From Ilumatobacteraceae bacterium (GTDB taxonomy: Bacteria; Actinomycetota; Acidimicrobiia; Acidimicrobiales; Ilumatobacteraceae), in assembly GCA_016462185.1 (NCBI GenBank), contig JAEMTQ010000007.1:1-33851 (forward strand): DNA of 33,851 nucleotides. Reading direction: 5' to 3'. Position 1 is the stretch's first letter. Each line of letters starts with the position of its first letter. The position numbers and the translations under genes are program-made. The notes beneath the pieces are model-generated. The model worked only from the letters and a program-made list of their open reading frames with translations. It was not told the DNA's origin and searched no databases. Positions 1 to 10,337 of the stretch are shown in pieces.

Positions 1-53
<53 letters not shown>

Positions 54-110
54 ACGCAATCAGCCAAACGCTACCCGCTCGGGGACTGGTAAAAACTGGC
101 TATGGCTTAG

Positions 111-959
111 TTACGAGGTCACGTCTTTGTGCGCGAACCTATTAATTGCAAGCGCATAGAGCACTGTTCCGGCAATAAAGCAATAACTTGCACCGCGGAT
201 CATTGTTGACCAATCAATTGTTGTGGCCAACGCATCAAACCATGAAAATGCATAGTGAACTGGCAACCAATCACGAAGTTTTCCAAGAGCCGTGATGGCG
301 TCAAGAATGCTGAGCAAAATTGATGTTCCAACTGCAACCCCAACTGCGCCAAGTGGTGCATCGGTGCGAACACTCAGATAAAAAGCGAGTCCCGCGACAA
401 ACAAAAGTGAAATCGCCAAATAGACCGTGATGATTGCAATTCGTGAGATGGCAACCGAATTCGTAAATGTTGCCCCGAGCGGACTCTGCAATGGTTTGGT
501 ACCAAATGCAATTAGACCAACAAACCATGCGCAGATTGGCATGATCAAAACTGCGAGAGCCGAAAGAGTGAGACTGACTTTAATTTTTTGCAAAAGCAAA
601 CGAGTACGTGGAACAGGCGAAGCCAATAAATATCTCAAAGTCGACCACGATGCTTCAGAGGCAACCGTGTCACCGTTAAATAGAGCAATCACTGTCACCA
701 AAAGAAATGGGGTTGCAAAATAAAGCATCGTCACCGTGAAGTTCGCAGCACCAATAGTTGCCAAACCAATCAGGTCGGTCGTGCCCGAGCCGATTCGCGT
801 CGGCCCACCGCTGTTTCCTGACGGGCCAAACTTTACGGCAATCGCTACTAGAACTGGTAGTGACACAACAAACGCATACGCAAAGGCTGTGCGCTTTCGT
901 TTGAGTTGGCGATACAGCTCAATGTGATACGGCAAAGTCTTCGAAGCCGAATAACTCAT
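111..959 (-). CDS. ABC-2 type transporter permease
   Basis: 282 aa with about six hydrophobic segments; overlaps the upstream ABC ATPase fusion by 4 bp (956-959, ATGA). Confidence 0.8.
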   Translation of the reverse strand: MSYSASKTLPYHIELYRQLKRKRTAFAYAFVVSLPVLVAIAVKFGPSGNSGGPTRIGSGTTDLIGLATIGAANFTVTMLYFATPFLLVTVIALFNGDTVASEASWSTLRYLLASPVPRTRLLLQKIKVSLTLSALAVLIMPICAWFVGLIAFGTKPLQSPLGATFTNSVAISRIAIITVYLAISLLFVAGLAFYLSVRTDAPLGAVGVAVGTSILLSILDAITALGKLRDWLPVHYAFSWFDALATTIDWSTMIRGASYCFIAGTVLYALAINRFAHKDVTS

Positions 960-3424
960 ACCTTCTCCTGTCCGATGACTAAGTCATCACCAATAAGTTC
1001 AAGAAAGATTTCTTCGAGCGACTGAGACTTTTGATTTTTTGTGAGTATCTCTTCCATTGGCCCGAACGAAATGAGTTGACCACGGTGCATCAAAACCACA
1101 TGGCTACAAGTTTGTTGAATCTCAGCCAAGAGATGCGACGAGATAATTACCGTGCGACCTGTAGCCGCATAGTCTTTCAACACTTGGCGCATTTCTGCGA
1201 TTTGCTGCGGATCCAAACCATTGGTTGGTTCATCTAAAACTAAAAGATCTGGCATGCCAAGCATTGACTGAGCAATCGCCAAACGCTGGCGCATGCCTTG
1301 GCTGTAGGTGCGCACCTTCTTGTCTAATGCGGTTCCGAGTTTCGTGATTGCAACAACTTGTTCGAGGTGCTGATCACCATCTCGCCCGATTGACTTCCAA
1401 TAAAGCCAAAGATTTTCGCGACCAGAAAGATGCGGCAAGAAACCCGGCCCCTCGATGAAGCTGCCGAGATTTGAAAGCGCAGGTGAACCTGGATAAACCG
1501 ATTTGCCGTTCAAATAAATCGACCCCTCAGTTGGAAAAATCAATCCCATCACCATGCGCAACACCGTTGTCTTACCTGCTCCATTAGGGCCAAGAAGTCC
1601 GACGACCTGTCCGCGTTGAACTTCAAACGAAAGATTTGCCACCGCTCGATGACCATCTTTATAAACCTTGCCTAAGTTTTCGACTTCAACAAGAGCAACA
1701 CTGTTTTCGTGACTCGGCGCGATCTTTGGTCGGCGAAGTCGAACGTAAACAAATGCGACAAACACCGAAGCGACAGCGCCAAGTGGCCAGAGAATATTCG
1801 CGGCGCTCGACTGTGCTGCGGTTGCCACACTTGTTTGAAAAGTGAGCGACGAGAGTGGCGAAACCGAATAAAAGCGCGAAGTCTTTGGCGTCTCATAACC
1901 TTGGTCGGTCGTCGAGATGCCGACCGCGATTATGTCGCCAACTGAGGCGTCCAAAATTGTTGCGGGCAAGTTGACGACAACATCTACACCGTTGGCAGGG
2001 ACGTTTGAAATTTGAACGGGCGCGACGATTCCGTTTGGAAGGTTGATTCCACCGCTTGGTGATTTGACAACCAAAGAAAAGAAAAGCGTCGCATCAGGTT
2101 GCGTGCTAGTGATTCGAACTTTGATTGAAGATGGACCAACCACCGAGATTGGTTCAGTCAGCGGCGCACTTTCTAAAAATCCACTTTGACCTGGCAAAAA
2201 TGCAGGACTAAACCCTGCGAGATTAGAAAGCAACTGCGACGCGAGCGCACCTGCTGATCCGATGCCTGGAAGTGCCGAGATTGCGCTTGGCACACCACCA
2301 ATCGGATAGATCGCTGCGGCTGTTGGTGAAATCAACTTAAGTTGTTGAGACTTTGACTCGAACGGCAACTGCTCGCTTGTATAAACCTTGGGTATCACTG
2401 ACGAATCTTGCAAAGAGATCGAGCCGTTGGTTCGCGTGAATTGAAAAACTGGAAACTCTAATTCTTCGCTCAATAAAAATTTTTTAAACCACTGCAAGAA
2501 CTGTTCACGCAAATATGGGGCTTGAGAACTCGCACCGTCATGACCGTCGGCGTGCCAAATCATCGAAAGCGGTGTATTTGGATTTGCCTTCTTGATCACC
2601 TGAGCAGTCTTAGAACTCTCACTTAATGGAAACAGCGAATCTGCTTGACCTTGGCTTAAGAGTGTCGGCGCAGAAATCGTTGATGCATAGTTAATTGGCG
2701 AAACAGAAGCAAACAACTCTTTTTCGGTCTGACTTGGCTCGCCTTGCAGAACAGCATTTTCGTAGGCGTCACACCAGCGTTGCGAGAATGACCCGCACTC
2801 GCCGAGATATGCGCTCTGCAACGAAACTGCAGAGAAAAATGTGCCGGCCCAAACTTTTTTAAACGGACCAGAAACTCTTGAACGTTCGACAGATTGAGGA
2901 AAGAGACCCTGTTGAAGATCGCTCCAAGTGATGTCTGCGATCACTGCGTCGATGCGGGTGTCTTGACTCGCAGTCAAAAGTGCGTTGGCTCCACCATAAG
3001 AACTGCCCATAATTCCGACGCGTGGATCTCGGTTCGAGTCAAGTAAAACATCTTTGCTTTGCGCAAGATAAGAAATCAACGCTCGCGTATCAGCAACCTC
3101 GGCATCAATCGAATTCATTTCTATTTGCCCCGTTGACTCGCCGAATCCACGAGCAGTCCAGGTCAAGACAACGAAACCTTTGGAAGCGAAAAATTTTGCT
3201 TCTGCTGCAACCGAATCTTTGCTTCCACCAAACCCGTGAGCAATGAGAATCGCCGGTGCTGGAAGTTTCTTTGGCAGATACTTAGACGTATCAATCGAAA
3301 CTCCAGGCGCAGTTTCTACGATTTCTGACGTTTCGCCACTTGCACCAGCGGCGCTCGGCAAAAGCGCCATGGGTGATGCAAAAATCAACGAGATTGCAAA
3401 AACCGATAGCGCTTTGAATTTCAC
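956..3424 (-). CDS. Fusion protein: secreted alpha/beta hydrolase (S15/CocE-like) - TM helix - ABC transporter ATPase
   Basis: Signal peptide; HGFGGS and nucleophile elbow GSSYGG; candidate catalytic Asp (GQADS) and His (WHADGHDG); TM NILWPLGAVASVFVAFVYV; Walker A GPNGAGKT, signature YSQGMRQR, Walker B LLVLDEP. Confidence 0.88.
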   Translation of the reverse strand: MKFKALSVFAISLIFASPMALLPSAAGASGETSEIVETAPGVSIDTSKYLPKKLPAPAILIAHGFGGSKDSVAAEAKFFASKGFVVLTWTARGFGESTGQIEMNSIDAEVADTRALISYLAQSKDVLLDSNRDPRVGIMGSSYGGANALLTASQDTRIDAVIADITWSDLQQGLFPQSVERSRVSGPFKKVWAGTFFSAVSLQSAYLGECGSFSQRWCDAYENAVLQGEPSQTEKELFASVSPINYASTISAPTLLSQGQADSLFPLSESSKTAQVIKKANPNTPLSMIWHADGHDGASSQAPYLREQFLQWFKKFLLSEELEFPVFQFTRTNGSISLQDSSVIPKVYTSEQLPFESKSQQLKLISPTAAAIYPIGGVPSAISALPGIGSAGALASQLLSNLAGFSPAFLPGQSGFLESAPLTEPISVVGPSSIKVRITSTQPDATLFFSLVVKSPSGGINLPNGIVAPVQISNVPANGVDVVVNLPATILDASVGDIIAVGISTTDQGYETPKTSRFYSVSPLSSLTFQTSVATAAQSSAANILWPLGAVASVFVAFVYVRLRRPKIAPSHENSVALVEVENLGKVYKDGHRAVANLSFEVQRGQVVGLLGPNGAGKTTVLRMVMGLIFPTEGSIYLNGKSVYPGSPALSNLGSFIEGPGFLPHLSGRENLWLYWKSIGRDGDQHLEQVVAITKLGTALDKKVRTYSQGMRQRLAIAQSMLGMPDLLVLDEPTNGLDPQQIAEMRQVLKDYAATGRTVIISSHLLAEIQQTCSHVVLMHRGQLISFGPMEEILTKNQKSQSLEEIFLELIGDDLVIGQEKV

Positions 3425-3485
3425 CTAATTAATTTAGGGGAAATGTCACACGACTCCATTTATTTTTGTTGGTAATCTTTGACGC

Positions 3486-4589
3486 ATGCGCATTAAACGC
3501 ACGCTCCTTATCGCGGTGTTACTTATATCTCTCTCCCCTCAGTCGGTAAATGGCTCATCAAAAGAGCCAGCGACAAAAAAGTACTCCGTGACGATGAAAA
3601 AGGCTCACCTTCCAACCGCCCCCAAAAATGGCACCGATGATTACCGATGTTTCTTGCTCGACCCCAAAGTCACAGAAGAGTCAATCATCCGAACGATTCA
3701 GTTCATCCCACAACGCAAAAACTTTGTGCATCACGCCATTATCTTTCGTGTAACCGACGCTGACTTACCTCAGGCGATTGCTGCCGATAAAAACGGTACG
3801 GGTTGGCCGTGCTTTGGTGGTTCGGGTCTTGGCAGCATGCTTTCATCTTTCGTTTCAACACCATGGATCAGCTCTTGGGCACCTGGTCGCGGTAAAGATA
3901 TTTCGCCAACTGGTTACGGAACTCCGTTTAAAAAAGGTGAGCAGTTCGTTTTGCAAGTGCACTACAACTTGTTGGCAGCGAACGGCGGAAAAATTCAAAC
4001 CGATCAATCAAAGATTGTGATGGAAGCAGTCCCTGCAAAAGGCACAAAGATCAAACAGCTTCATGTTGAACTCTTTCCTGCACCAGTTGAGCTTGCGTGC
4101 CCCGCAGGCATCACCGGGCCTTTGTGCGACCGTAAGCAATCGCTTATCGATCTGGCTTCGCGAACAAGCAAAACAAGTGCATTTGAATCGGCGGGCATCA
4201 ACATTCTTTGTGGCCAAGATCCATTTAATCCTGTCGCATCCTTGACTTCGCGTTGCGACAAAGTGATTACTTCGAACTTCACGGTGATCGCCGCTGCTGC
4301 GCACATGCATCTTTTGGGACGCACGCTCTCGCTAACCCTGAACCCCGGAAAGCCCACTGAGAAATTGATCTTGGATGTAAAGAAATATAATTTCGATGAT
4401 CAATCGGGTGTCGTACTCAAAACTCCTGTTGCAGTAAAAGCAGGCGACACGATTCGCGTCACGTGCACTTTTGACCCGACGATTCGACAAAAGCTTCCTG
4501 AGTTAAAGAATTTGCCGAATCGATACATCACTTGGGGCGAAGGCTCTTCTGATGAAATGTGCCTCGGGGTTGTCTCAGCAACTAAATAA
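3486..4589 (+). CDS. Secreted copper type II ascorbate-dependent monooxygenase-like protein (PHM/DBH fold)
   Basis: Signal peptide; candidate copper ligands in VHHAIIF, QVHYN, AAAHMHLLGR and the Met in GEGSSDEMCLG. Confidence 0.78.
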   Translation: MRIKRTLLIAVLLISLSPQSVNGSSKEPATKKYSVTMKKAHLPTAPKNGTDDYRCFLLDPKVTEESIIRTIQFIPQRKNFVHHAIIFRVTDADLPQAIAADKNGTGWPCFGGSGLGSMLSSFVSTPWISSWAPGRGKDISPTGYGTPFKKGEQFVLQVHYNLLAANGGKIQTDQSKIVMEAVPAKGTKIKQLHVELFPAPVELACPAGITGPLCDRKQSLIDLASRTSKTSAFESAGINILCGQDPFNPVASLTSRCDKVITSNFTVIAAAAHMHLLGRTLSLTLNPGKPTEKLILDVKKYNFDDQSGVVLKTPVAVKAGDTIRVTCTFDPTIRQKLPELKNLPNRYITWGEGSSDEMCLGVVSATK

Positions 4590-4616
4590 AAATTTAGTCA
4601 CTCCACTCTTGGAGAA

Positions 4617-6542
4617 CTAGTGGCAAGATTTTTGGGCGGGAGCGGGCGCAACGTCAATGGCTGGGCTTCGTGCGAAAAATCCGCTCGGCTTCAAATGAAA
4701 ACCAGTTCGCTCGACAGGCATCACTGGCCAGTCTTCAGTTCGCGGAATGTGGTTCGTTCCAAATACATGCCACAACACAACATCGGTGTTTTCGATTTCA
4801 CGGTTAGCCGCCGTCCACTCGGGCAACCCCGCTCCGCCCGCATGTTGATACGGGTAGTCCCCTGCTGGGTAACGCTCGTTGGTTTCGTTCTTCGTAACCC
4901 ACAAGTGGTGATACATAAAACCCGCACGTTTGCCAATTGTTGATTCTGGTAACGCCAACGGATAAGTCGTATGCCCTGGCACAAGTTTGTAGCCAACCGA
5001 ATGGCCCATGTGATTTTTGCGTTCAGGATTAATGACTTTCCAGAACCGACTCTTCAATGGATCAACTATCCGCCGCGCTTCACCCTCGCGCTGCAAAACT
5101 TTCTCGCTCGTCTCATATGCGCCGCCGTAGACATTTTTTGGGCCCATCTCATGGGCGAACGAATCAATTTCGACAACACTGTTTTTGGCTCCAGTTGCGT
5201 CACCGTCGATATCAAGATCAAGTCGTGCGCACAAAATGTGTTGGTGGTATGGCGCCCATAATCCTGGTTCAAGTTCGGTTGCCGAAGGATGCTCAACACC
5301 AGGCTTGTCTGCCAAAGTCAAAACAATGCCGGTCAGTTTTGCCTCAAATTCGATTGAGCCGTCTTGGTAGAAATACCAAAAATATCCGTATTCATAATTA
5401 TTGACCGTCACAATTGACGAAGCAACGAATCGGCGCCCACGACGAACCTCAACGTTGCCGTCAAGATCAACGTGCTTCCACAAGATTCCGAAATCTTCTT
5501 CGTGCATACAGATCGCATTTTTAATCTCGCGCACAGTGCCGTCTGGTCCGGCGACGGCGACATCTAAATAAGTAATCTCACCCAGACAGTCACAGCCGAG
5601 CGTCAATGAATTCGTGTAGTTGCCCAAACCAAACTCGCCGGTATCGAAAGCGTTTTTGCGATACGCCCCTTGGCTCGGGTCACCATACGGAATAACCAAC
5701 TCGGCAATCGACATTCGGTGGGCAATCTTGCGCTTCTTCCCGCCGTCAGCGAACCAGACATCGTGAATAACCAAGCCTTCGCGCTGGCAGAACCCAATTC
5801 GAAAACTCCACCGCTCCCAATCAATCTTGAATCCGTCGACAGTGAATGAAGCACCATCAGGTTGATGGATCATCAACGATTTCAGTTCAACACTCGCGCC
5901 AGTCTGACTCTGCCGATATGGTCCGGGGGTTTGAGGTATCTCGATCAATTGATCATTCTCGACTGCCACGACTTCGCCCGAGTCAATATCGACTATCGCA
6001 TGCAAACCCGATATCGGGTGAGCATAAAAATTTGCATTCGGCGTAGGACAGTGCCACATCGGTGTCCAAATAATTCGTCGGCCGTCATCTAAATATTTTG
6101 GAATCTGCGCACCGATCGGCCACGTCTCCATACGCACTGTCTCAAGATCAGTTATGCCTCGTTGCCTCAGGGCTTCGATCACTCGCGGGTCTGCTTTGGC
6201 TGCCGCAATCGCAGCATGCGACTCGACACTCAAGATCGGTGCTTTAGCGCCCTCAATTATTTTGTGACTTCGTAATTCGCCAAGTGTTGTAATGACACTT
6301 TCACTGACCTTGCCAGTCGACCGATCAAGAAGCGTGACTCGCGCCGCACGGTCTATCGCCTTGCCACTTTCGAAATTAAACAGAGCAGATTTACTCGGCT
6401 CTTCTAATTGCGACATCGCAATTAGGTGTTGATGGTCAAGATGCCCACTACTTCGCAGAGAAGCGACGAAAAATTCAAGCTCAGACTTGCTCAACGGATC
6501 AAGCGGATGAGCAACCTGCAACCCCTGAGTGCGTTCAACCAT
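4617..6542 (-). CDS. Copper-containing primary-amine oxidase
   Basis: 641 aa; topaquinone motif NNYEYGYFW; copper ligand HxH in PYHQHILCARLD; C-terminal HIPRTEDWPVMP. Confidence 0.93.
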   Translation of the reverse strand: MVERTQGLQVAHPLDPLSKSELEFFVASLRSSGHLDHQHLIAMSQLEEPSKSALFNFESGKAIDRAARVTLLDRSTGKVSESVITTLGELRSHKIIEGAKAPILSVESHAAIAAAKADPRVIEALRQRGITDLETVRMETWPIGAQIPKYLDDGRRIIWTPMWHCPTPNANFYAHPISGLHAIVDIDSGEVVAVENDQLIEIPQTPGPYRQSQTGASVELKSLMIHQPDGASFTVDGFKIDWERWSFRIGFCQREGLVIHDVWFADGGKKRKIAHRMSIAELVIPYGDPSQGAYRKNAFDTGEFGLGNYTNSLTLGCDCLGEITYLDVAVAGPDGTVREIKNAICMHEEDFGILWKHVDLDGNVEVRRGRRFVASSIVTVNNYEYGYFWYFYQDGSIEFEAKLTGIVLTLADKPGVEHPSATELEPGLWAPYHQHILCARLDLDIDGDATGAKNSVVEIDSFAHEMGPKNVYGGAYETSEKVLQREGEARRIVDPLKSRFWKVINPERKNHMGHSVGYKLVPGHTTYPLALPESTIGKRAGFMYHHLWVTKNETNERYPAGDYPYQHAGGAGLPEWTAANREIENTDVVLWHVFGTNHIPRTEDWPVMPVERTGFHLKPSGFFARSPAIDVAPAPAQKSCH

Positions 6543-6596
6543 TTCGAATCCACCGGCTCATCTGACTCATCTGACACCTGCTTAAGTTGAGTTTTG

Positions 6597-6669
6597 CTCC
6601 GGGGGTGGGGGTCGAACCCACGACAAACGGATTAACAGTCCGTTGCTCTGCCAACTGAGCTACCCCGGA
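6597..6669 (-). tRNA. tRNA-Asn (GTT)
   Basis: Full cloverleaf on reverse complement: TCCGGGG acceptor, anticodon arm ACGGA-CTGTTAA-TCCGT, T-arm GTGGG-TTCGACC-CCCAC, discriminator G; no encoded CCA. Confidence 0.96.
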
Positions 6670-6735
6670 AGGTAAAAGGCTTGTTTACTCTAACCGCATA
6701 GAGAGTACTTGCGAATTAGAACTATCCTTTGAGAC

Positions 6736-7905
6736 ATGACTGATAACTACACACCGAAACCTGAGCATCGCTTTACATTTGGTCTTTGGACCGTCGGCAA
6801 CATGGGTCGCGACCCATTCGGATTAGAAACTCGCCCCGCACTCGACCCGGTCGACTCTGTTCATCGTCTCGCCGATCTCGGCGCATACGGTGTGAACTTT
6901 CACGACGATGATCTTGTGCCGTTCGGTGCATCACCCGCAGATCGTGAAACCGCACTTAAGCGCTTTCGTCAAGCGCTAGATAAAACCGGCATGAAAGTGC
7001 CGATGGCGACCACCAATCTTTTTGGTCAGCCGGTATTCAAAGAAGGTGCGTTCACAGCCAATGATCCAGTTGTGCGTCGCTATGCAATTAAAAAGACCAT
7101 GGAGTCAATCGACATGGGTGTTTCACTTGGCGCGAAGGTCTATGTCATGTGGGGCGGCCGCGAAGGCCTCGAGTGTGAAGCAGCCAAAGATGTTCGCACT
7201 GCACTCGACCGCTACGCAGAAGCAGTAAATATTTGCTGCGCGTATGCCAAAGATCGTGGCTACGACTTAAAGTTTGCGCTCGAACCGAAACCAAACGAAC
7301 CGCGTGGCGATATGTTCTTGCCAACTGTTGGTCATGCCATTGCGTTTATCAACGAATTGCAGTGGCCAGAAATGGTCGGCCTCAACCCAGAGTTCGCCCA
7401 CGAAACAATGAGCGGCCTCAACTTCACTCACGCTGTCGCACAGACCCTCTGGCACGGCAAGTTGTTTCATATCGACCTCAATGCACAGCGCATCGGCAAA
7501 TTTGACCAAGACTTTAGGTTTGGCAGCGAAGGCATTCGCGACGCGTTTTATCTCGTCAAGTTGCTCGAAGATTCAAAGTGGGACGGCATGTTGCACTTTG
7601 ATGCCCATGCATATCGCACCGAAAACGCCGAAGGCGTGTGGGACTTCGCACGCGGTTGCATGCGCACGTACTTGATATTGGCCGAGAAGTCGCGCCAGTT
7701 CAAACAAGACAAAGAAATTCAGGCGGCACTTAAAGCAGCAATGTTCGACAAGTTGAGTGAGCCAACATCGCCCGACGGTTTGGGTGCTGATGCTTTGCAC
7801 ACCTTGCGCACCGGCACTTTCGATGTCAAAGCACTCGGCGAACGTGGTTACGCTCACGAACGTCTCGACCAATTGGTGACAGAACTGATTCTTGGCGTTC
7901 GATAA
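6736..7905 (+). CDS. xylA: Xylose isomerase
   Basis: 389 aa; [56 protein letters not shown] and FDAHAYRTE match XylA. Confidence 0.96.
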   Translation: MTDNYTPKPEHRFTFGLWTVGNMGRDPFGLETRPALDPVDSVHRLADLGAYGVNFHDDDLVPFGASPADRETALKRFRQALDKTGMKVPMATTNLFGQPVFKEGAFTANDPVVRRYAIKKTMESIDMGVSLGAKVYVMWGGREGLECEAAKDVRTALDRYAEAVNICCAYAKDRGYDLKFALEPKPNEPRGDMFLPTVGHAIAFINELQWPEMVGLNPEFAHETMSGLNFTHAVAQTLWHGKLFHIDLNAQRIGKFDQDFRFGSEGIRDAFYLVKLLEDSKWDGMLHFDAHAYRTENAEGVWDFARGCMRTYLILAEKSRQFKQDKEIQAALKAAMFDKLSEPTSPDGLGADALHTLRTGTFDVKALGERGYAHERLDQLVTELILGVR

Positions 7906-7908
7906 CTA

Positions 7909-9321
7909 ATGCCATTAGTGATCGGCGTTGACTCGTCGACGCAATCAACAAAAGTCGAAGTTCGCGACTTAGATTCAGGAGAACTCGTTTCGTCGGGCCG
8001 TGCCGCGCACCCAAGCACAGGTGTTGCGCCAGTTAGCGAAACCAACCCCAACGATTGGATTTCGGCGTTCAATTCGGCACTCGAACAAGCCGGTTCACCG
8101 AAACCTGCCGCGATTTCAGTCGCAGGCCAACAGCACGGGCTCGTCACGCTCGACGCACAAAACAAAGTCGTGCGAAACGCCAAACTCTGGAACGACACGC
8201 AATCTGCTGCTGACGCAAAATGGTGTGTCGACCAACGTGGAGACGCCTGGTGGGCAGAACATGTCGGCAGTGTTCCTGTTGCGAGTTTCACCGTGGCAAA
8301 ACTCTCGTGGCTCAAACGAGTCGAGCCACAAAACTGGGCCCAAGTTGCTCGCATCTGCCTACCTCACGATTTTTTGTCATGGCATCTTCGTGGCGGAGGC
8401 TCAAACGAAATCACAACCGATCGCGGTGATGCTTCGGGCACTGGTTACTGGTCACCAAAACTCGGTAAGTACGACAACGAAGTTTTGAATCTCATCGACG
8501 CCAAACGCGACTGGTCAAACGCTTTGCCTCGAGTCGCTACCCCACTTGAACAAACCGGCACATGGCAAAACGCCGTGATCGGATGCGGCACGGGCGACAA
8601 CATGGCCGGCGCACTCGGCATCGGCCTCTCACCTGGCGATGTCGCAATTTCGCTTGGCACTTCGGGCACCGTGTATGCAGTTAGCGATAAACCAACTAAC
8701 GACCCGAGCGCGGCTGTCGCTGGTTTCGCCGATGCAACCGGCGCATTTTTGCCTCTCGTCTGCACATTGAACGCAACAAAGGTCTTTGACTCGTTTGCAA
8801 ATATTCTCAACTGTGATTTAAACCAATTCGGTGAACTCGCCTTGACTAGTTCACCTGGTGCAAACGAACTCGTGCTTTTGCCTTACCTTGATGGCGAGCG
8901 CACACCCAACTTGCCAGACGCCCGAGCAATGTTGATCGGTTTGAATTCGAGTCATAAACGAAATGATGTTGCGCGCGCCGCGATTGAAGGCGTCGTGTGC
9001 GGACTGCTCGATGGTTTGGCTGCAATCACAAATTGTGGCGTCAACACTTCGGGTCGAATCTTCTTGTTGGGTGGCGGCTCGCAATCGCCCGCCGTCTGTC
9101 AAATCGTCGCAGACCTAACAGGCAAACAAGTCAACACACTTAACGAACCAGAAATAGTCGCACTCGGCGCAGCCCGCCAAGCTGCAGCCGCGCTGACAGG
9201 TAAATGGCCAACTTGGAGCGCATCATCTCGCATCGCGGCCCAACCAATCGCCACAACTGAGCAGAGCAAAGCTGCAAGACAGAAGTTTGCAGATGCTCGA
9301 CTTAAAACTTACGGCGTCTAG
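7909..9321 (+). CDS. xylB: Xylulokinase (FGGY family)
   Basis: VIGVDSSTQSTKVEV, AGQQHGLV, LGTSGTV, PYLDGERTPN, LLGGGSQSPAVCQIVADLTG; 3 bp downstream of xylA. Confidence 0.94.
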   Translation: MPLVIGVDSSTQSTKVEVRDLDSGELVSSGRAAHPSTGVAPVSETNPNDWISAFNSALEQAGSPKPAAISVAGQQHGLVTLDAQNKVVRNAKLWNDTQSAADAKWCVDQRGDAWWAEHVGSVPVASFTVAKLSWLKRVEPQNWAQVARICLPHDFLSWHLRGGGSNEITTDRGDASGTGYWSPKLGKYDNEVLNLIDAKRDWSNALPRVATPLEQTGTWQNAVIGCGTGDNMAGALGIGLSPGDVAISLGTSGTVYAVSDKPTNDPSAAVAGFADATGAFLPLVCTLNATKVFDSFANILNCDLNQFGELALTSSPGANELVLLPYLDGERTPNLPDARAMLIGLNSSHKRNDVARAAIEGVVCGLLDGLAAITNCGVNTSGRIFLLGGGSQSPAVCQIVADLTGKQVNTLNEPEIVALGAARQAAAALTGKWPTWSASSRIAAQPIATTEQSKAARQKFADARLKTYGV

Positions 9322-10337
9322 CCAATCTCGCTAGTTTTTACGACTCGACCTTCACGCACTGACTTCCACGCGGCCAAGCCGGCAACAAGCGAAGCTCGCC
9401 CATCGGCACCAGTAACCACTGGTTTAATTTTGCCCGTGGCCACACCCATGAACTCGTTCCACTCGGCGATGTACGCAGGTATGTAGCGATCTAAAAAGAA
9501 ATTCGGCATTTTGGCCAACTGTGTTCCGTTTTCATTTCGATTGATCGTGCTCGTCATTAACGGATTCTCTGACGCAGTCATACCTTTTGACCCGAACACT
9601 TCGACTCTTTGGTCATAGCCGTAAACGGCCTGACGCGAGTTGTCGATCATCGTTATCGCACCATTGGCGTGTTGCAGCATCAATGCAACAGTGTCTAGAT
9701 CACCAATCTCGGCGAACTCTGGCACGATGCGCACGGCACCTGTTGCATAAACCGAGACGATTTCGCTGCCGACGACATAGCGCGCCATGTCAAAATCGTG
9801 AATCGTCATATCGATAAAGATGCCACCCGAAACTTTGGCATATTCAACTGGCGGTGGTCCTGGGTCGCGACTGGTGATTCGCGCAAGATGAACATCACCG
9901 ATCGCTCCGTTGGCGACGCTGTCGTGCACCGAACGATGACTCGGGTCATAGCGACGGTTGAAACCCAACATCAGCGGTGTTTTACTGTCGCTAATGGCCT
10001 TCAGCGCACGATCTGTTTCTGGCAACGAGAGCGAGATCGGCTTTTCGCAAAACACTGGCTTGCCATGTTTTGATGCCATCAACAAGACCTCGACGTGCGT
10101 ATCTGTTGATGTACAGATCGCAATCGCATTGACATCACCAGAGGACATCAGAGATTCAGGATCTGTGAAATGCTGACAATTGAACTTCGTCGCGATTTTT
10201 TTCGCCGAATCAGTAACCACGTCGTAAACGCCGGCAAGATGCGCGCCTTCAATGCGCTGTGCGATCAACTCGGCATGCATCACTCCGATGCGCCCGCAAC
10301 CCAACAATCCAATTCCAATACTTTTACTGTTGCTCAT
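9318..10337 (-). CDS. iolG: Gfo/Idh/MocA oxidoreductase, probable inositol 2-dehydrogenase
   Basis: N-terminal Rossmann GLLGCGRIGVMHAELI, CEKPISL, DMTIHDFDMARY; last gene of an operon with iolD. Confidence 0.85.
   Translation of the reverse strand: MSNSKSIGIGLLGCGRIGVMHAELIAQRIEGAHLAGVYDVVTDSAKKIATKFNCQHFTDPESLMSSGDVNAIAICTSTDTHVEVLLMASKHGKPVFCEKPISLSLPETDRALKAISDSKTPLMLGFNRRYDPSHRSVHDSVANGAIGDVHLARITSRDPGPPPVEYAKVSGGIFIDMTIHDFDMARYVVGSEIVSVYATGAVRIVPEFAEIGDLDTVALMLQHANGAITMIDNSRQAVYGYDQRVEVFGSKGMTASENPLMTSTINRNENGTQLAKMPNFFLDRYIPAYIAEWNEFMGVATGKIKPVVTGADGRASLVAGLAAWKSVREGRVVKTSEIG

Noticed and set aside
4590-4616. Bidirectional terminator between the copper enzymes
   Set aside because: Only a weak 5-bp CTCCA/TGGAG stem and no convincing U-tract.
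7854-8810. Minus-strand ORFs (166 aa and 121 aa) opposite xylB
   Set aside because: Antisense to xylB; Ser/Thr/Ala-rich translations without recognisable families.
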